Notes: generated by a model from the letters alone, not told the origin. A stretch of 50,149 bases of DNA from an uncultured Prevotellaceae bacterium (GCA_900317305.1 ONGG01000019.1:1-50149), one strand, 5' to 3'; positions 8,775 to 17,190 are shown, counted from the stretch's first letter. Program-made: numbers and translations.

Positions 8775-9638
8775 ATGGCAAAAATTGATCTATTCGATCC
8801 GAAATGGATTGAGATGGTATTCGCTGGTAAGAACCAGGAATACGGAGCCTATCAGCTTCGCAAGGGTACGTCGCGCCGTAACATCGTGTCACTGCTTATC
8901 CTTACAGCTGCCGTGTTCCTGATTGGCGGCTACCTCGCATGGAAGGTCATCGAGGAGCAGCGTGCCAAAGAGCTGGCAGCCTACAATGCACAGATAGAGC
9001 TCTCGAAATTGGAAGAAGCCGCTAAGAAAGAGCGGAAACAAGAAGAACAAAAACCACCACCACCACCACAGGAGATGAAAGTTCCCGAGGAGCGTGCAAC
9101 CCAGCAGTTCACCGCCCCCGAGATCAAGAAGGATGAATTGGTGAAGGAAGAGAACATGGTGAAGCAGATGCAAGACCTTGACAAGGACGTCGCCGTGGGT
9201 GCCAAAGACCAAGAAGGTACCAACGACCGTATCGTTCCTCCGACGGCTGTAGAAGCTCCTCCTCCTCCCCCACCACCAGCACCCGAAGCTCCAAAAGAGG
9301 AGGTAAAGGCCGAGGTTACCCAGAAGATCTTCGACGTTGTGGAACAGCAGCCGTCGTTCCCTGGTGGCCAAGGAGCCCTTCTCTCATGGCTTAGCTCGAA
9401 CATCCACTATCCTCCTGTAGCTGAGGAGAATGGCATCCAGGGTAAGGTTGTTGTATCGTTCGTGGTAGAGCCCGACGGTAGCATCAGCAACGTAGCCGTG
9501 GTACGTGGCGTAGACCAGTCGCTCGACAAAGAGGCCGTGCGCGTGGTGAAGTCAATGCCTAAGTGGAATCCTGGTAAGCAGAACGGTCAGGCAGTGCGTG
9601 TGAAGTACAATCTTCCTGTAACATTTAAGCTTCAGTAA
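8775..9638 (+). CDS. tonB: TonB family energy transducer
   Basis: The protein has 287 residues. It spans the periplasm and delivers energy from ExbBD to outer-membrane receptors (SusC/RagA-type transporters in this phylum). Residues 1-30 are cytoplasmic, with the Bacteroidetes motif NQEYGAYQLRK. One membrane segment follows (about 35-55), then a Lys/Glu helix, two proline-rich stretches (a KPPPPPQ run near 95 and a PPPPPPPAPEAP run near 165) and a TonB C-terminal domain (about 200-287) opening FPGGQGALLSWLSSNIHYP. SVMPKWNPG-like and VRVKYNLPVTFKL ends are typical. It is 36 bases from exbD and 7 bases from the PstS-like gene. Confidence 0.93.
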   Translation: MAKIDLFDPKWIEMVFAGKNQEYGAYQLRKGTSRRNIVSLLILTAAVFLIGGYLAWKVIEEQRAKELAAYNAQIELSKLEEAAKKERKQEEQKPPPPPQEMKVPEERATQQFTAPEIKKDELVKEENMVKQMQDLDKDVAVGAKDQEGTNDRIVPPTAVEAPPPPPPPAPEAPKEEVKAEVTQKIFDVVEQQPSFPGGQGALLSWLSSNIHYPPVAEENGIQGKVVVSFVVEPDGSISNVAVVRGVDQSLDKEAVRVVKSMPKWNPGKQNGQAVRVKYNLPVTFKLQ

Positions 9639-9645
9639 ACCAGAA

Positions 9646-10608
9646 ATGAAAAGAACTTTCTTCTATACATTCCTAGTATTATTAACACTTTCGACGCTTG
9701 TATCGTCGTGTGGTGGAGATAAGAAAAAGAATAATAGAACTGATACAACTACGTCAGGGGCGATGAAATTCGCCTCTGACGAAAGTTTTAGTCCTATTGT
9801 GGAAGAGGAGCGCAAGCAATTTGTCTTCCTCTACCCCAATGCTCACCTCACTCCCATATACACCGACGACATCGATGGTTTCACCAAACTGATGGCAGGC
9901 GAAATACCCCTCTATTTCTCGTCGCGCGACTTGAAAGAGGGTGAGCGCAACCATATTGAGACCAAGCTCGATATCAAGCCTCGTGTGTACAGGATAGGAT
10001 ACGATGGCATCACGTTTATTGTGAACAGGGCCAACAAAGATACCTGTATCTCGGTTAAGGACGTGAAACGAATCCTGAGTGGTGAGGCCACCAACTGGAA
10101 CCAGATTGTGAAAGGTTCCACCCGTGGCAAAATAGATGTCGTCTTCGACAATGCGCGTTCGGCCACCCTTCACTATTGTGTGGACTCAATACTTGACGGC
10201 AAGCCCATCAACAGCGAGAACATCACTGCGGCCAAGACGAGCGAGGGCGTCATTGAATATGTGGAGAACAATCCCAATGCCATCGGTGTGATCGGTTCGA
10301 ACTGGGTGATGGACCACCGCGACCCCACTCACACCACCTTCAGCATGAACGTTCAAGTAATGTCTGTCTCGATAAGAGACGAGGCTACTCCCGAAAACTC
10401 CTGGAAGCCCTACCAATTTTATTTGCTCGACGGCACCTACCCGTTCGTCCGCACCCTATACGCCATATTGGTGGATCCCGGATTCCGTTTGCCCCGCGGT
10501 TTCACCGAGTATGTGGCGGGTCCAGAGGGCCAGACCATCATCCTCCGTTCGGGCTTGCTTCCCTATAGAGGAGACTTGGAGTTGAAAAAAGTAGACATAA
10601 AAAAATAA
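9646..10608 (+). CDS. PstS-like substrate-binding lipoprotein
   Basis: The protein has 320 residues. It begins with a lipoprotein signal peptide ending LSTLVSSC (lipid-bearing Cys22). The body fits the PBP-like/PstS fold: ASDESFSPIVEEE, an EIPLYFSSRDL strand, YDGITFIVN, the VKDVKRILSGEATNWNQI element and a late NPNAIGVIGSNWV. In classic PstS these segments bind phosphate, but no pstCAB permease genes are near. Its position directly behind tonB and before a TPR protein is the usual Bacteroidetes arrangement, so it may serve the TonB system rather than ABC uptake; that is inference. Ligand unknown. Confidence 0.82.
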   Translation: MKRTFFYTFLVLLTLSTLVSSCGGDKKKNNRTDTTTSGAMKFASDESFSPIVEEERKQFVFLYPNAHLTPIYTDDIDGFTKLMAGEIPLYFSSRDLKEGERNHIETKLDIKPRVYRIGYDGITFIVNRANKDTCISVKDVKRILSGEATNWNQIVKGSTRGKIDVVFDNARSATLHYCVDSILDGKPINSENITAAKTSEGVIEYVENNPNAIGVIGSNWVMDHRDPTHTTFSMNVQVMSVSIRDEATPENSWKPYQFYLLDGTYPFVRTLYAILVDPGFRLPRGFTEYVAGPEGQTIILRSGLLPYRGDLELKKVDIKK

Positions 10609-10688
10609 TATATTAAACGTTGTTTCGTTTACTTCGTCAAAGAGACAGCAATCAATTCGAAATACTAACCCTTTAAAACAACAAGAAG

Positions 10689-12104
10689 ATGAAAGCAATT
10701 AAATATTTTGTAATTGGTGCCATGCTGGTGGGTTCACAGTTGACCATCAGCGCACAAACCACCGTCTACGGCTCGCAATTGGGTCCGATCACCACCGCCC
10801 TGAAGGCAGATCCCAACAACCCCAACGCAGCCAAGGACCAGGTGAAAGCCTATGTGAAGGCGTTCAAGAAGAATCCTGAGGCCCTCGTAGCCCTTGGCAA
10901 TGCCTATTTCACTGCCAAGCAATACGACAAGGCTATTTTCTATGCCGACATGGCGCTCAAGAAGAACAAGAACTTCGGTGATGCCTACGTGCTGAAAGGC
11001 GACGTTGAGGCCCTTAAGGACGATGGTGGCGAGGCTGCCATGTGGTATCAGCAGTCGATGACCCTCGACCCCACCAATCCCAATGGATACACCCGCTATG
11101 CAAGCATCTACCGCAAACGCGACCCGAAGACCGTGGAGGCCACTATGGAGGCATTGAAGAAGAACGTGCCCAGCTATCCTGCTGACGCAGAGCTTGGCCA
11201 CATGTTCTGGTCGACCGACCTTCGCAAGTCGTATGAGTACTACCAGAAGACCAACCCCAACACCATCGACGAGAACTTCCTCTACGAGTATGCCCAGGCT
11301 GCCTACTATCTCGACAAGAAAGACGAGGCACTGAATCTGAGCAACATCGGTGTGAAGCGTTTTGCCGGTGAGGCCTATGAGGAGTATTTTGCCCGCTACG
11401 CCCTCTACAGCGCAGTAGACCTGAACAAGATGGACCTGACCGCTCCACTGGTGCAGAAACTGAAGAACTCGAAGCAAGACCTTGTGACCAAGGACTACCT
11501 CTATCTTGGTAGAGTAGCTGCCAGCAACGGTCAGTTCAACGAGGCAATCGACAGCTACAAGAAGTCGCTTGACCTTGACAAGGAGAATATCCAGAACTAC
11601 AAGTATCTGAGCGAGGCCTACAAAGGCATCGGCGACGAGAACCTTGCTCTTGAGTATAGCGAGAAGTATCTTGCCAGCGACACCAAGGCTGCTCCCTCCG
11701 ACTTCGTCAATCTGGCCACCATCTACCTGAACAAGGCCAAGAACGGCACCGACAAGGATGCAGACTTCAACAAGGCCATGGGTGTCTACGACAAGTTGGC
11801 TGAGAGATATCCTACCATTGCCAGTTTCGCACACTTGCAGCAGTGCAAGTCGGGTGTCGATTTCGAGAAGACCGACTATGTAGAGACCAAGGGCAAGCAG
11901 GTTATCGACGAGCTGAAAGACAAGAGCGACCTCAGAGACAACGAGAAAGGCTACCTCACTGAAGCCTACCGCATTGTGGGTCTCGCCATCTGGCGTGACG
12001 CCAAGCGCGGTGTGGAAGGAGCAAGACCCTATCTCGAGAAACTGATCGAGCTTGATCCCGAGAACGCCGTATCCGTACAGGCAAAGAAAGCTCTCGGAAT
12101 GTAA
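10689..12104 (+). CDS. Periplasmic tetratricopeptide repeat protein
   Basis: The protein has 471 residues with a cleavable signal peptide (about 1-23, ending SAQT). The body is helical with recurring TPR-like pairs, for example ALVALGNAYFTAKQYDKAI (about 55-75), AYVLKGDVEALKDDGGEAA, YLGRVAASNGQFNEAIDSY (about 270-290) and YKYLSEAYKGIGDENLALEY. It would act as a scaffold in the periplasm. It closes the exbB-tonB cluster and is followed at once by a strong terminator, so it is the last gene of that transcript. A role in the TonB complex is inferred from position only. Confidence 0.85.
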   Translation: MKAIKYFVIGAMLVGSQLTISAQTTVYGSQLGPITTALKADPNNPNAAKDQVKAYVKAFKKNPEALVALGNAYFTAKQYDKAIFYADMALKKNKNFGDAYVLKGDVEALKDDGGEAAMWYQQSMTLDPTNPNGYTRYASIYRKRDPKTVEATMEALKKNVPSYPADAELGHMFWSTDLRKSYEYYQKTNPNTIDENFLYEYAQAAYYLDKKDEALNLSNIGVKRFAGEAYEEYFARYALYSAVDLNKMDLTAPLVQKLKNSKQDLVTKDYLYLGRVAASNGQFNEAIDSYKKSLDLDKENIQNYKYLSEAYKGIGDENLALEYSEKYLASDTKAAPSDFVNLATIYLNKAKNGTDKDADFNKAMGVYDKLAERYPTIASFAHLQQCKSGVDFEKTDYVETKGKQVIDELKDKSDLRDNEKGYLTEAYRIVGLAIWRDAKRGVEGARPYLEKLIELDPENAVSVQAKKALGM

Positions 12105-12142
12105 GATTCCTCTCTCCGTAAGGAGAATACCTTTATTCCCCT

Positions 12143-12173
12143 CCCCAGCCTTTCTCAGGCTGGGGATTTTTTT
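12143..12173 (+). terminator. Terminator of the exbB-tonB cluster
   Basis: CCCCAGCC (12143-12150), a 7-base loop and GGCTGGGG (12158-12165) are followed by ATTTTTTT. It lies 39 bases after the TPR gene stop. Confidence 0.92.
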
Positions 12174-12221
12174 GTTTGTGTCATACCGTGCATTCCAAGA
12201 CAGAGCGTCCAAAAGGGCATG

Positions 12222-12244
12222 AAAAAAGGCGGCCATAGGCCGCC
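12222..12244 (-). terminator. Terminator of the ferredoxin gene
   Basis: On the minus strand GGCGGCC-TAT-GGCCGCC is followed by six T. It lies 23 bases beyond the ferredoxin stop. Confidence 0.88.
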
Positions 12245-12267
12245 TACATTTTTATCCTTTCTTTTTG

Positions 12268-12435
12268 TTATGGAAGACTGATAGCCTCAGATGGGCACAC
12301 ATCAGCGCATGTTCCACACTCAGTGCAAACATCGGGGTCAATCGAATACTTCTCGCCCTCAGAGATTGCTCCAGCGGGGCACTCGTCAATACAGGTACCG
12401 CAAGCGATGCAGTCTTCACCAATTACGTAAGCCAT
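12268..12435 (-). CDS. Ferredoxin, 2x[4Fe-4S]
   Basis: The 55-residue protein is of the clostridial type. Two complete cluster motifs are visible: CIACGTCIDECP (Cys 9, 12, 15, 19) and CTECGTCADVCP (Cys 37, 40, 43, 47), each followed by the Pro-x-x-Ala-Ile turn. The acidic composition is normal. It would be a soluble low-potential electron carrier. It is a single-gene unit on the minus strand with its own terminator, placed between two plus-strand transcripts. The start at 12435 gives MAYVIGEDC, the usual N-terminus. Confidence 0.96.
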   Translation of the reverse strand: MAYVIGEDCIACGTCIDECPAGAISEGEKYSIDPDVCTECGTCADVCPSEAISLP

Positions 12436-12501
12436 AGTAAATAATAATTATGTTAATAATGTTTGTGTCTCAAATAGGCGTATACCTACTTTTATTTGCT
12501 G

Positions 12502-12509
12502 CAAAGATA
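12502..12509 (-). promoter_or_regulatory. -7 element of the ferredoxin promoter
   Basis: TATCTTTG on the minus strand, about 66 bases before the ferredoxin start. A TTG further upstream is at a longer than usual spacing. Confidence 0.5.
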
Positions 12510-12618
12510 CATTTTTATTCTTAGATACCTACAATTAGGTAGACAATTTTTTATTATTTATACTTTGTCAAAATAAGGACAAAGGCAATAAGGATGGACA
12601 AATGTCGTTATATATAAA

Positions 12619-13365
12619 ATGAACCGTCGTTTATTAGCATTTGTATTGTCTGTCATGACTATCTCTGCGGTCTATAGCCAAGACCGCAAGGTGGAGAACC
12701 GACCTTATGTAGACCTGAGGCCGTTTCATTTTGGTGTGCTTGTGGGCACCCATCTCCAGGACATCGAGATGCTGAATGTGGGTCCACAAATCATAGAGCT
12801 GGAAGACGGCACTACGGCCGAAAAGTTGATTTCTTGCGACCAGGACCGTTGGGACGCCGGTTTCAACGTAGGCGTACTGGGAGAGTTGCGTCTCAGCACC
12901 CATTTCCAGTTGCGCTTGGCTCCCACCATGTATTTCGGCACACGCCACCTCACGTTTCTCAACCACACAGATGCCACTTCCGACGGCAAGCATTTGGAGG
13001 AGCATCAGTTGTTGAAGACCGCTTATATCGCTACCCCCATCAATCTGATTTTTGCCGCTCCCCGTTTCAACAACCACCGTCCTTACATGATGGCCGGCAT
13101 CGATCCGATGATCAACCTGTCGGGCAAGGACAATGATTTCATCAAGTTGAAGCGCTATGACTTCTTCCTCGAATTGGGTGTAGGTTGTGACTTTTACCTT
13201 CCCTTCTTCAAACTCCGTCCGGAACTGAAATTCATGTACAGCCTCACCAACAGCCTGGATACCGACCATGTGAAACACATGAAGAACAAGAATATGATCA
13301 TGTACGCCAACTCGGTGAGCGAGTCACGCACCAAAATGATTGTGCTGACTTTCTATTTTGAGTAA
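12619..13365 (+). CDS. porT: PorT-like outer-membrane beta-barrel protein
   Basis: The protein has 248 residues with a signal peptide (1-20, ending VYSQ). The mature N-terminus RPYVDLRPFHFGVLVGTHLQ, split here by the family pattern, and the series of amphipathic strands ending in a C-terminal aromatic (VLTFYFE) are those of the PorT family of eight-stranded barrels. PorT is required for type IX secretion in Porphyromonas gingivalis and is co-conserved with it. Several strand signatures are clear (LSTHFQLRLAPTMYFGTRHLTFL; YDFFLELGVGCDFYL, each a few residues over a turn). No other type IX gene is in this window, so the assignment rests on sequence alone; a related non-secretion barrel is possible. 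Confidence 0.75.
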   Translation: MNRRLLAFVLSVMTISAVYSQDRKVENRPYVDLRPFHFGVLVGTHLQDIEMLNVGPQIIELEDGTTAEKLISCDQDRWDAGFNVGVLGELRLSTHFQLRLAPTMYFGTRHLTFLNHTDATSDGKHLEEHQLLKTAYIATPINLIFAAPRFNNHRPYMMAGIDPMINLSGKDNDFIKLKRYDFFLELGVGCDFYLPFFKLRPELKFMYSLTNSLDTDHVKHMKNKNMIMYANSVSESRTKMIVLTFYFE

Positions 13366-13390
13366 ACGAGTTGGGCAACATACCGATGAT

Positions 13391-13433
13391 ATACGAAAAA
13401 AGGGGAGACGCTGATGTCTCCCCTTTTTCGTAT
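13391..13433. terminator. Bidirectional terminator between porT and the metallophosphatase
   Basis: GGGGAGAC (13402-13409), a 6-base loop and GTCTCCCC (13416-13423) are extended by A runs on the left and T runs on the right, so it can stop both the plus transcript and the converging minus transcript. Confidence 0.9.
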
Positions 13434-13447
13434 GACAGTTTGTTTTG

Positions 13448-14290
13448 CTATTTCTTTTTCAGGTCAACGGTCAATTTACCTATCCACACCCCATGCTTTC
13501 CGTTCTGGTCGACAGGCACATCCTTACCATCAAGGTTTTTCACGTATTCCAACTCCTCCAAATAGGTGTGCGAATGGCCTCCGAGCACCAAGTCGATATT
13601 GCGAGAGCCTGCGATAGCCGCCAAGTCGTCGGTGACATCCATTTTCCACCCCAAGTGGGAGATGCAAATCACCAGGTCGCATTTTTTCTTCTCCTTGAGG
13701 AAAGTAGCCACCTCAAGAGCCTTGGCCACAGGGTCGAGGTATCTCACTCCCTCACACGTTTGCTTGGATACCAGTCCGTCAAGTTGTGGAGCGAGTCCGA
13801 ACACTCCGATCTTCACCCCTTTGCGCTTGATGATGACGTATGGTTTCACCAACCCCTCGACGGGAGTTCCCGTGAAGTCGTAGTTGGCACATACGATGGG
13901 GAAGGTGGCCATTTTGAAGATCCTGGCCATATTCTCAAGTCCGAAATCGAACTCATGGTTGCCGATAGTGGCAGCATCGATGCCCATCCGGTTCATCAGT
14001 CCCACCTCGACATCGCCTTTGAACATGGTGTAATAGGGCGACCCCTGGCTGAAGTCGCCACTGTCGAAATAGAGCAGGTCGGGGTCTTCCCTGCGCTGGT
14101 CTTTCAACAACTCCAGCCTGCGGATGAATCCTCCCCTTCCCGCCACGTTCTTATCGGCAAGGTTCTCATTGAGCGGCATGATGCAACTGTGCGTGTCGTT
14201 GGTGTGCAGTATCACCAATTTCTTATCCTGTGCCTGTGCGGCCACCGCCAGGGCGACCCACATCAATGTGATGATAATATTTCGTCTCAT
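13448..14290 (-). CDS. Secreted metallophosphatase, N-terminal half of a 5'-nucleotidase
   Basis: The protein has 280 residues with a signal peptide (1-20, ending AQAQ). The calcineurin-like metal motifs are complete: LHTNDTHS (Asp32, His34), DSGDFSQGS, GNHEFDFG near residue 104, ISHLGW, and the late GGHSHTY. This matches the catalytic domain of UshA-type 5'-nucleotidases but stops where the C-terminal nucleoside-binding domain should begin. That domain is encoded by the next gene upstream on the same strand (14295-15059), only 4 bases away, so one enzyme is divided in two polypeptides. Expected role: periplasmic hydrolysis of nucleotides to scavenge nucleosides and phosphate. Confidence 0.9.
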   Translation of the reverse strand: MRRNIIITLMWVALAVAAQAQDKKLVILHTNDTHSCIMPLNENLADKNVAGRGGFIRRLELLKDQRREDPDLLYFDSGDFSQGSPYYTMFKGDVEVGLMNRMGIDAATIGNHEFDFGLENMARIFKMATFPIVCANYDFTGTPVEGLVKPYVIIKRKGVKIGVFGLAPQLDGLVSKQTCEGVRYLDPVAKALEVATFLKEKKKCDLVICISHLGWKMDVTDDLAAIAGSRNIDLVLGGHSHTYLEELEYVKNLDGKDVPVDQNGKHGVWIGKLTVDLKKK

Positions 14291-14294
14291 AGAC

Positions 14295-15059
14295 CTATTC
14301 CTCCACGATTATTCTTCCGTCTGCAGCACCCTCCACCAATTGTCCGGCAGCGGTGCGCTCCTTGATGTATTTCATGATCAACTCGCGCGTGAGCGCATCG
14401 TCAGTGGTAATCAGTCGCAGGTCGGTGCAGCTCTTGAACGCCGTCATCCGATCGTTACCACCCGACAGGTAGTCGATAGTGGCAACCCTGAAACTGGCCT
14501 TCGGGTCAATCTCCTTGCCACCGATAGTGGCACGGACGAGTTTGTTGTCCTTGGTGATTACGAGGCGCACCTCACGGCTCACACCCTCGCCTCCCCGGTA
14601 GGCAATCTGCCCCATCAGTTCGAGCACCTTCTCTCCAGAGAGCGTGAGAAAGCACACCTTGTTCTCAAAAGGAGCCACATCGAACACATCACCGATGGTG
14701 ATGTCGCCCTGAGCCAGCGAGGCCCTGATTCCTCCGATGTTATACACGCCGAAGTCAGGCTTCTCGCCATAGAGTTTTCCCGACCACACGAGTATGTCGG
14801 ACAGCAGGTTGCTCAAAGGGCTCTCCGGCCGTCCCGAGACCAGCGGCGTTGGCGTCTTGCCCAAGACTGGCGACATCAGTTCGTCGACCTTTCCCTTGTA
14901 AGGGCTCATGAACGTTGTCACCTCCTCTGGCAAGGGTCTGTCATAGGTCTTGTCGACCAGCAATCTTGTTCGCGACACACCGCTCACCATATAGTGCGTG
15001 GTACACGAGGAAAGGGCCAGTATGGCCGCTATTCCCCAATAAAGTTTTTCCTTTCGCAT
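14295..15059 (-). CDS. 5'-nucleotidase C-terminal domain lipoprotein
   Basis: The protein has 254 residues. The chosen start gives a lipoprotein signal peptide, MRKEKLYWGIAAILALSSC (Cys19). The body matches the 5_nucleotid_C domain: LSNLLSDILVW, NIGGIRASLAQGDITIGDVF with the substrate-gripping segment, and the YLSGGNDRMTAF strand near the end. It has no metal centre of its own. It is transcribed before the metallophosphatase gene with a 4-base gap, which reverses the usual domain order of UshA. Membrane anchoring of this half and a free periplasmic catalytic half is an inference from the signal peptides. Confidence 0.9.
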   Translation of the reverse strand: MRKEKLYWGIAAILALSSCTTHYMVSGVSRTRLLVDKTYDRPLPEEVTTFMSPYKGKVDELMSPVLGKTPTPLVSGRPESPLSNLLSDILVWSGKLYGEKPDFGVYNIGGIRASLAQGDITIGDVFDVAPFENKVCFLTLSGEKVLELMGQIAYRGGEGVSREVRLVITKDNKLVRATIGGKEIDPKASFRVATIDYLSGGNDRMTAFKSCTDLRLITTDDALTRELIMKYIKERTAAGQLVEGAADGRIIVEE

Positions 15060-15076
15060 AGATTCCAAGTTTTCTG

Positions 15077-15084
15077 CGAAGATA
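15077..15084 (-). promoter_or_regulatory. -7 element of the split 5'-nucleotidase promoter
   Basis: TATCTTCG on the minus strand is one base off TAnnTTTG and 17 bases before the lipoprotein start. No clear -33 element. Confidence 0.4.
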
Positions 15085-15180
15085 CACATTTTTTCATAGA
15101 ACAGCCCTATTAGAGGAAGGAAAAAGCGTCATAGAAGAAAAAAAATATTCCATAAGTATCTGTATATCAAAAAAAAGTAT

Positions 15181-15188
15181 TACCTTTG
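15181..15188 (+). promoter_or_regulatory. -7 element of the rplS promoter
   Basis: TACCTTTG, with TCTG 18 bases upstream as a weak -33. The leader to rplS is about 88 bases. Confidence 0.55.
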
Positions 15189-15279
15189 CACCGCTTTTCC
15201 GCGTAATCGCTGACAGGAAGAAGAGTAGCCTAGTTATGTTGCGCAGGGAATGACAACTAATTTTTAACAGTTAAGCAAA

Positions 15280-15645
15280 ATGGATTTAATTAAAGTTGCT
15301 GAAGAAGCATTTGCAACTGGCAAGCAGTTCCCGGAGTTCAATCCTGGCGACACCATCACTGTAGCCTACAAGATCATCGAGGGTAGCAAGGAGCGTATCC
15401 AGCTTTACCGTGGCGTTGTGATCCGCATTTCCGGTCATGGTGACAAGAAGCGTTTCACCGTGCGCAAGATGTCGGGTACTGTTGGTGTAGAGCGTATTTT
15501 CCCCATTGAGTCACCCAACATCGACAGCATCGAGGTGAACAAGCGTGGTAAGGTGCGTCGTGCCAAATTGTATTACCTGCGCAAGCTCACTGGCAAGAAG
15601 GCCCGCATCAAGGAGAAGAGGTCTCCCATTCAGCCAAAAGCTTAA
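15280..15645 (+). CDS. rplS: 50S ribosomal protein L19
   Basis: The 121-residue length is normal. Family blocks are clear: the [20 protein letters not shown] segment near 25-44, LYRGVVI, the [17 protein letters not shown] block and [11 protein letters not shown] with a basic C-terminus. L19 sits at the interface of the 30S and 50S subunits. The gene has its own promoter and terminator rather than the rpsP-rimM-trmD context of many bacteria. Confidence 0.98.
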   Translation: MDLIKVAEEAFATGKQFPEFNPGDTITVAYKIIEGSKERIQLYRGVVIRISGHGDKKRFTVRKMSGTVGVERIFPIESPNIDSIEVNKRGKVRRAKLYYLRKLTGKKARIKEKRSPIQPKA

Positions 15646-15700
15646 TTTTCGGCCATTCGCCTTCGCTCAACAAGAAGCCCGGCGACTGTCCATCAGAAAT

Positions 15701-15730
15701 AAAGGGGTTTCATTCACTGAAACCCCTTTT
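15701..15730 (+). terminator. Terminator of rplS
   Basis: GGGGTTTCA (15704-15712), a 5-base loop and TGAAACCCC (15718-15726) are followed by TTTT; an A run on the other side makes it potentially two-way. Confidence 0.9.
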
Positions 15731-15786
15731 CTGTTTCATTCCTCCATACCCCAGAACACCATCATTCACAACCCATTCATACCATC

Positions 15787-16968
15787 ATGAAAGAACTCGC
15801 ATTGAAATACGGTTGCAATCCCAACCAGAAACCCTCACGTATCTTCATGGAGAACGGTGAGCTGCCCATCGAAGTGCTCAACGGCCGTCCTGGCTACATC
15901 AATTTCCTCGACGCCCTCAATAGTTGGCAGTTGGTGAAAGAACTGAAGCAAGCCACCGGTCTTGCCTCGGCAGCCAGCTTCAAGCATGTGTCGCCCGCCG
16001 GTGCCGCCGTAGGCCTTCCCTTGAGCGACACCCTCAAGAAAGTGTATTTCGTCGACGACATCAAGGAAGAGCTTACTCCTATCGCCTGCGCCTATGCCCG
16101 CGCCCGTGGTGCCGACCGCATGAGCAGTTATGGCGATTTCGTGGCCCTGAGCGACACCTGCGACGCCGTGACGGCCAACTTGCTGAAGCGTGAGGTCTCG
16201 GATGGCGTCATTGCCCCCGACTACACCCCCGAGGCTCTTGAGATTCTCCGTGCCAAGCGCAAGGGCACCTACAACGTGCTGAAGATTGACCCTGCCTACC
16301 AACCCGAGCCTGTGGAGCGCAAGCAAGTGTTCGGCATCACCTTCGAGCAGGGCCGCAACGAAATCCGCCTCGATGACCCCGCATTGTTTGAGAACATCCC
16401 CACACAGTGCAAGGACTTCCCCAAGGAAGCCCTCCGCGACCTCATCATCTCTCTTATCACGCTGAAATACACCCAGAGCAACAGTGTATGCTACGTGAAA
16501 GACGGCCAGGCTATCGGCATCGGTGCCGGACAGCAGAGCCGCATCCACTGCACCCGTCTTGCCGGCAACAAGGCCGACATCTGGTGGCTCCGGCAGCATC
16601 CCAAGGTGATGTCGCTGCCCTTCGTCCCCGGAATCCGCCGTGCCGACCGCGACAACACCATCGACGTGTATATCTCTGAAGACCACGACGACGTACTCCG
16701 CGAGGGCACCTGGCAGCAGTTCTTCACCGAGAAGCCCGAAGTGCTGACAATGGAAGAGAAGAAAGCATGGATAGCCCAGAACACAAAGGTATCGCTGGGC
16801 AGCGACGCCTTCTTCCCCTTTGGCGACAATATCGAACGCGCCCACAAGAGCGGCGTGGAGTATATTGCCCAAGCCGGCGGCTCGGTTCGTGACGACCACG
16901 TGATAGCCACCTGCGACAAATACGGCATCGCCATGGCCTTCACCGGCGTGCGCCTCTTCCACCATTAA
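15787..16968 (+). CDS. Stand-alone AICAR transformylase (PurH C-terminal type)
   Basis: The protein has 393 residues. It corresponds to the transformylase domain of PurH, which formylates AICAR with 10-formyl-tetrahydrofolate in the penultimate step of IMP synthesis. The catalytic Lys-His pair is present in FKHVSPAGAA (Lys66, His67), and the later SNSVCYVKDGQAIGIGAGQQSR block and SDAFFPFGDNIERA block are intact. The IMP cyclohydrolase (MGS-like) domain is entirely missing, as the protein starts at the transformylase fold. A full-length bifunctional PurH elsewhere in the genome is common in Bacteroidetes, so this may be a specialised second copy. It follows rplS after a terminator and precedes a small basic protein by 12 bases. 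Cytosolic. Confidence 0.9.
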   Translation: MKELALKYGCNPNQKPSRIFMENGELPIEVLNGRPGYINFLDALNSWQLVKELKQATGLASAASFKHVSPAGAAVGLPLSDTLKKVYFVDDIKEELTPIACAYARARGADRMSSYGDFVALSDTCDAVTANLLKREVSDGVIAPDYTPEALEILRAKRKGTYNVLKIDPAYQPEPVERKQVFGITFEQGRNEIRLDDPALFENIPTQCKDFPKEALRDLIISLITLKYTQSNSVCYVKDGQAIGIGAGQQSRIHCTRLAGNKADIWWLRQHPKVMSLPFVPGIRRADRDNTIDVYISEDHDDVLREGTWQQFFTEKPEVLTMEEKKAWIAQNTKVSLGSDAFFPFGDNIERAHKSGVEYIAQAGGSVRDDHVIATCDKYGIAMAFTGVRLFHH

Positions 16969-16980
16969 ACCTTTATCAAG

Positions 16981-17190
16981 ATGAGCAAGGGAGACGATAT
17001 CGACAGCATCATCCAGGAAGGCATAGTGTGGGGGCGCGGTGCCCGCACCAGCAATGCCGGCAACAAGCAATCGAAGACCAAGACCAAGGCCAAGAAGAAG
17101 GCCTACATCACAGGTGCCCATGGCAGTGGCAGTGCCCGCCAGAAAGCCAAATACCGCACGGCTCGTGCCAACCGCCATAAGAACGGGTAA
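16981..17190 (+). CDS. Small very basic protein of unknown function
   Basis: The protein has 69 residues. The first 20 residues are mildly acidic and hydrophobic (DDIDSIIQEGIVWGRGA), and the rest is rich in Lys, Arg, Ala and Gly (KTKTKAKKKAY, then ARQKAKYRTARANRHKNG), which looks disordered and nucleic-acid binding. It begins 12 bases after the AICAR transformylase stop and ends 36 bases before a strong terminator, so it fills the end of that transcript and is probably real. I do not recognise a family. A chance open frame is less likely given the spacing but not excluded. Confidence 0.6.
   Translation: MSKGDDIDSIIQEGIVWGRGARTSNAGNKQSKTKTKAKKKAYITGAHGSGSARQKAKYRTARANRHKNG

Noticed and set aside
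10734-12236. A 500-codon open frame on the minus strand across the TPR gene
   Set aside because: It lies antisense to a well-supported gene, has a low-complexity Val/Leu-rich product with no domain, and arises from the codon bias of the plus strand.
12541-12600. Promoter for porT near TATACTTTG
   Set aside because: It does not fit TAnnTTTG spacing (three bases between TA and TTTG), so I did not list it.
15835-17178. A 447-codon minus-strand open frame over the AICAR transformylase
   Set aside because: The sense product has intact catalytic motifs; the antisense product has none and is Gly/Val/Ala-rich.
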